Below the pieces are notes generated by a model. That model was not told the origin of the DNA and did not search any database. It saw nothing but the letters and a program-made list of their open reading frames with translations. Positions 59,894-64,000 of a stretch of DNA of 64,000 nt are shown in pieces; within the stretch, counting starts at the first letter, position 1, and every line of letters begins with the position of its first letter. The stretch is from assembly GCF_000143415.4 (NCBI RefSeq), contig NW_003314273.1, positions 2,206,081 through 2,270,080 of the forward strand, read 5' to 3'. A program made the position numbers and the translations under genes. Source of the stretch: Selaginella moellendorffii (lineage: Eukaryota > Streptophyta > Lycopodiopsida > Selaginellales > Selaginellaceae).

Positions 59894-60737
59894 GGGCTCT
59901 CCCGCGCGGCGGCGCCGCCGGGAATTGGATCGCCGCGCCGCCCTTTTCCTGCCCAGGGGATCACAAACCTTTTTCGCAGCTGCCGCGATCAATGCACGCC
60001 ATATCCGGTCTCCTCCTCTCTAGCGTCGCGATCCAACCCTACTTACACCAAATCCAAGCCTCCATTCCCAATTCCCCCACTGCGACAAAAATCCTGGGGA
60101 TTTGATTTTGGGGGTTTGGGTTTGTGGGAGTTTTTCTTGGTTTTCTTTTTTGCCCTTTTTCTTTTTTGGGTGGTTTTCTCAGTAAAATTCTCTAACGAAT
60201 ATTCGACCATCGTTCACGCGCATGCGTCCGTATCTACACATGTAGTATTTTGTTTCCTTGTATGTGATTTAAGAACATTTCTCGCTAAGTAAATATGTCT
60301 GTCAATCTTGTGGCCGGGAATATTCGACTACGGAACCAAGTTTCACGCGCATGCGCTCTTCCGATACGTATATCGTTTTTCACTACCTAGTACAGAAATC
60401 TCGCAAATTAAAAAGAAATTAAAACGTAGAAAAAAGCTAACCATTGTTTTACTGTCGATCCAACACCCGGACAAGCGCAACCGCACTGCCGCCTCCACAG
60501 AGCCGCGTAAAAACTCTCAGTGCTAGCTGTCATGGCCGAATCGCAGCCGCAGCTTTTTTGTCCACATGGCAAAATCTCCGGGCCCCGCCGGTACGGTGCA
60601 GGGAATATACCCAGGTTTGAATATAAATGCGCAGGGGTTCACCCCGGGGTGCGTTCTACACACGGAGAGAGCGAGCGGCGAAGAAAAGGAGGAGAGAGAG
60701 GGCGGGTTTTGGAAAAACAGAGTGCTGCAGCGAAGCT
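59894..60737. promoter_or_regulatory. Bidirectional region between MED26 (-) and GASA-1 (+) with a paired motif
   Basis: About 840 bp. Two similar blocks lie 120 bp apart in direct orientation: about 60199-60235 (aatattcgaccatcg then cacgcgcatgcg) and about 60318-60355 (aatattcgactacgg then cacgcgcatgcg). The gcatgc core resembles the RY element bound by B3 factors. There is a run of pyrimidines around 60139-60180. No coding potential. Confidence 0.5.
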
Positions 60738-61326
60738 ATGGCTTCTCGAGTGCTGGGTTTTGCGATTCTCGTCTTCCTGGTGGCAGCATTCCAGGTCTGG
60801 AATCTGGATGATATTTCTTCTCCCATCTTCTTTCTCATCTCTTTGCTCTTTCTTGCCTGTGACAGATCTCCGCTGTGTCCTCAATGATCCAGGTTCGAGC
60901 TTCACTCCCCAGCCTCGAGCTGAATCCATCGCCGTAGATCGAGGCGACACCCAAGTTGTGTATTGACAAAGACGAGTGTGTTTTGTGTGTGGTTTTGGCA
61001 GGGTTCTACGGGCCGGAGCCGCCAACTTCTGGCCAAGATAGGTGAGAGATCGATGGGGAGTGCCCCGTTCTCGGGAAAACTTCGCTAAAGTTCTTGGGTT
61101 TTGTTGCTCTCCTCTCGATCGTGAACTTAGAAGCTGTCTTGCAGATTGCGCGCAGGCTTGCACCTCTCGGTGCGAGGTGGCGTCGGTTCACGACCGGTGT
61201 ATGAACTACTGCGGGATCTGCTGCCAGAGCTGCAACTGCGTGCCGTCGGGCCACTACGGGAACAAAGACGAGTGCAGCTGCTACCGGGACAAGAAGAACA
61301 GCAAGGGGAAAGCAAAATGCCCCTGA
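60738..61326 (+). CDS. GASA/snakin-type gibberellin-regulated cysteine-rich peptide 1, 101 aa
   Basis: Four exons: 60738-60794, 60866-60892, 61002-61041 and 61145-61326 (306 nt). [19 protein letters not shown] is a clear signal peptide. A short linker ([22 protein letters not shown]) leads to the GASA domain with 12 Cys: [59 protein letters not shown], ending in P. Spacing agrees with GASA/snakin proteins, secreted disulphide-bonded peptides of growth and defence. The gene points toward its paralogue at 61.9-62.46 kb; both have an identical 182-nt last exon size. Confidence 0.95.
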
Positions 61327-61902
61327 GCGGCATTACAATCAAAAACCAAAGTGAGGCAAACGACTTGTGACTCTACATTAACTAATACATACTAGGCTCG
61401 TTTTTTGTGCTTCTTTCCTGAGACAAAAGCTACAAAAAAGCGTTGTATCCACCTGGAACTTTCAGCTTTTTAAAAAGTAATCAAATCTGGAAGTACGGAA
61501 ATGAGGAAAGAGAAAATGGCTTCCAGCCGTGATGGCGGGCTTCTCTTTCAGTAGCAGAATATTCTATGGCTCTCCGATCTGTGAGCTATAAGATGTGATG
61601 TGACACTGCACAAATGTCACCAGCTGTTTTCCTTGCGATTACATTAACTTTGGAAGGGGAGGACTGAAGTCTGGACTGGAAAGTGAGAGCATAATAATAA
61701 TATCAATAATAATAATAATAATTATTATTATTACTAATTATTATTGAAGAAGAATAGAATTTCTACATGAAACCAGCTACCGACAAACAAAAACTCTATT
61801 ATACTACCCAGGTCCTCGACAAGAATTCGCTCTCGTAGCAACAACACACCGATACTAATCATACAGATCGAGAGCGATGGGAAAAGCTCTTGGAAATGCC
61901 AC
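61327..61902. other. Shared 3' intergenic region with AAT/ATT microsatellite
   Basis: Between the convergent GASA genes. At about 61690-61745 a run of aataataat changes to attattatt, an imperfect palindrome that could form an A/T hairpin. Otherwise 3' UTR sequence and no gene. Confidence 0.6.
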
Positions 61903-62456
61903 TCACGGGCATTTGTCACCGCCTCGCGAGTTCTTCTTGTCTCGGTAGCAGGGGCACTCGTCCTCGTTTCCCGAATGCCCCGACGGCACGCAGTGGCACG
62001 CGACGCAGCAGATGTTGCAGTACTTGAGGCACCGCTTGTGGAGATTTGCGACCAGGCACCTCGTCTCGCACGCGGACGTGCAGTCTACAAATGCCACAGA
62101 GCAGATCTACATAAGCTTCGGCGCGCCAGAGAAACAGAAACAAAAAAAAGAAGAGAAACCACAGAGAACGTACTTAATGGAGCTGCTGGAGCTGGAACTG
62201 GAGAGACTGGAGAGGGACCTGGAGAGACTGGAGCTGGAACTGGCGCTGGGGATGGAACAGTAGCAGGAGAAGCGGGAGTGGTGTCTAGAACCTGCATTCA
62301 CCATAAATGGGGAGATCTCGTTCATATCACCCGCTCTGGAAACTTTAAGGAGGCATAAAAATGTACCTCCCGAGATTCCTCGTTCGATCCGGTGGCCGCT
62401 GCTGCTGCGCAGAGGAGAAACAGCAGCACCATCGCGTTGACAAACGGGGAGGCCAT
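61903..62456 (-). CDS. GASA/snakin-type peptide 2 with Pro-rich linker, 129 aa
   Basis: Three exons: 62456-62367, 62291-62174 and 62084-61903 (390 nt). Signal peptide [20 protein letters not shown]. The second exon encodes a Pro/Val/Ala/Ser-rich linker ([20 protein letters not shown]) like arabinogalactan or extensin-type linkers in some GASA proteins (GASA14 style). The domain has 12 Cys: [59 protein letters not shown]. Tail-to-tail with its paralogue and 60-65 percent similar by eye in the domain. The linker may be hydroxyproline-glycosylated. Confidence 0.94.
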
Positions 62457-62660
62457 GATCTCTTGTCTTGGATCGGACTGGATTGGATGGATTCCTCCTT
62501 TTCTCTTCACCAAAACGTTGGAATCTAGCGAGGACTAAGACTCTGTGTGTGTGTGTATGTGGGGTGTGTCGTCAACACACAAAACACTAGTAAGACTAGG
62601 AAGGAATATCTCCAGGCCGTCTTAAATATCCACGCCTCGCGACACAGCTGCGCCCAGCTG
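62457..62660. promoter_or_regulatory. GASA-2 upstream region with (GT)n run
   Basis: Plus-strand gtgtgtgtgtatgtg at about 62543-62560. No other feature is supported. Confidence 0.4.
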
Positions 62661-62689
62661 GAAAAGACGAACGGAATATGCCGTGAGCC

Positions 62690-62812
62690 AAAGATGCCGG
62701 AGCATATCCCGAGGTCGCGTCAGCCCTAATATGCCGGAGGCATATTCGCCCCTGCCGGCCATTATCGGTCGCGTCAGCCCTAATATGCCGGGGCATATTC
62801 GCCCATGGCCTC
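62690..62812. repeat. Two-and-a-half-copy tandem repeat with internal palindrome
   Basis: A unit of about 56 bp with ggtcgcgtcagccctaatat, then atgccgg-ggcatat and tcgccc, occurs at about 62712-62752 and 62768-62808, with a partial copy before 62712. Each unit has the inverted motif atatgccgg/ccggcatat-like. Confidence 0.75.
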
Positions 62813-64000
62813 GAGGGCGACACATGTCAACTAAGTCAGAAGTGGAGATTTGGAATGGATCGATACATCGGTATTAGGTGTCGACTATTTATCAAGTCGT
62901 GTACGTCTGATCGAAGGTTGGCGGAGACGCCTCCTTTGGTTTTTTCGTTCCACATTGACGCCATAGTTATTAGGGGATGAGAAAAAAAGCTGGCAAGAGA
63001 TTGATCTCATCACTCGCTATCGTTCACTCTTGGCGCTCTCAGGGTAGAGCCGTGAGGAGCTATCAAACAATTTGACAACACTCCCCAAGAGATAAAGAGG
63101 AAGAGTACACCCTCCGTACGCCCACCGTTTGGTTTTTTTTTCTCCTAGGCAGCTGCCACTGTGGCCCATTTGGAGTTAAACCCTCTCACACACAATTCAT
63201 GTGTGGAGCCCCAAGCCCTAGAAGAGTCAAAACACATGGCTCCAGATAACTCCAACAAGTGACCCATGACACGGAACTTTCGCGGGTTCTTTCCTTGGCG
63301 GCAATAATTTCAAAAAAATCGAATTTTTTTTCGAAAATTTGAAAACCTAAACCCTATCTGGCGCGCCATCGTTGATCCAGCGGCCCAGGTACGGGGGGTG
63401 TCGCCATTGTGGCGCGAGGGCCACCCCTCCAAAACCCCACATCCTTCTCTCTTTTTTTTTGCTCTCTCACTCGACGCGCGTGGTGGCGGCCTTTCCATCG
63501 TCTCTGATCTGGCCCCTTTTCTTTTGTCTCATCCTTTTTCTCGTGTCGATCAATCCCGGGCCGTGCCAAATGTGCGGCAACGATTTCGTCCAAATGGAGC
63601 GATCGAGAGCTTGATCCTATAGGTGGCGTCCTGGACGCCCAATGCCACGAAGAACAGAGAGCGCAAGCCCTGCCAAAATCGCGAAATCCCAAAAAGCTGG
63701 CGCAGCCACGCCAAAACCACGTAAGTTTCTGGAAAGGGCGACGGAGGAAGAAGGTCACCAGATCACAGCGCAGAGAAAATGGAATGGATTGGGATTGGAC
63801 CACCCGAGTCGAGCGCAAGAAAACGAAAACATAAATATGAGCTAGAGTTGGCAACTTTGACGAGGCTCGCAACATCCTCCATCCTCGAGAATCTAGATGT
63901 TTCAAGCCAGGCTTTTGTTTGATTCGGGCAAGCATAGACGAAATCATAGCTTTTAGTGATTCGGAGAACAAAGAAGTTGGAACCACAAGCCTCGCTGTGA
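62813..64000. other. No supported gene
   Basis: Open frames exist on both strands around 63.35-63.99 kb, but they overlap each other, show no family motif and no splice logic. I cannot assign a gene. Part of an upstream or downstream gene beyond the window may start here. Confidence 0.4.

Noticed and set aside
59339-60292. 317-codon plus-strand ORF rich in Leu/Val/Ser
   Set aside because: Complement of the acidic GAG/GAC tract of the MED26-like gene plus its promoter; artefact of low complexity.
63354-63986. 210-codon minus-strand ORF and overlapping plus-strand ORFs at the window end
   Set aside because: Overlap each other, have mixed low-complexity composition, and show no recognisable motif or splice pattern.

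Overview
This is plant nuclear DNA. Genes are compact, with many introns of only about 50-110 nt, plant-type gene families (NPH3, GASA, NLA, PLS-class PPR, UGT), and a CFAP100-type axonemal gene, which implies motile sperm. Together these fit a lycophyte, most probably Selaginella (inference from architecture; no search was run). Coordinates of spliced genes come from reading splice sites by eye and may be off by a base or two.

Region 1 (1-23.0 kb) is ordinary and gene-dense. In order: N-terminal part of an RBM25-type splicing factor (-), actin-depolymerising factor (+), LSM12 homologue with a probable U12-type AT-AC intron (+), plastid TPR protein (+), SPX-RING E3 ligase of the NLA/BAH1 type (-), membrane-anchored multi-C2 protein (-), CFAP100/CCDC37-type cilia protein (+), NPH3 protein (+) and a CHD1-type chromatin remodeller (+).

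Region 2 (23.0-54.4 kb) is a rearranged accessory block. It holds five broken copies of a 15-PGDH-like SDR gene, two broken O-fucosyltransferase copies, two broken GDSL copies, PPR scraps, a SINE-like element, a dispersed TATA-containing repeat, a LINE remnant, one intact UGT and one small unidentified intact gene. Two large structures organise it. (a) About 0.66 kb direct repeats, each carrying the CHD1 3' end and the 3' end of a convergent small gene, lie at 22.34-23.02 and 33.19-33.85 kb and bracket about 10 kb of fragments. (b) Arms of about 5 kb form an inverted duplication (24.78-29.98 and 43.68-48.52 kb) carrying SDR, O-FucT, GDSL and PPR pieces. Between the arms lies an AT-rich, gene-free island (34.57-43.67 kb) built of its own tandem, direct and inverted repeats.

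Region 3 (54.4-64 kb) returns to ordinary genes: an intronless PLS-class PPR protein (+), a TSSC4-like spliceosomal protein (-), a MED26-like Mediator/TFIIS-N protein (-) and a tail-to-tail pair of GASA/snakin peptides. The last 1.2 kb has no gene I can support.

Functionally the intact genes are mostly housekeeping (splicing, chromatin, transcription, cytoskeleton, phosphate/nitrogen signalling) and are not an operon-like system. The novelty is structural: the AT-AC intron, the split CHD1/neighbour duplication, the inverted duplication with different lesions in its two arms, and the compositionally foreign island.
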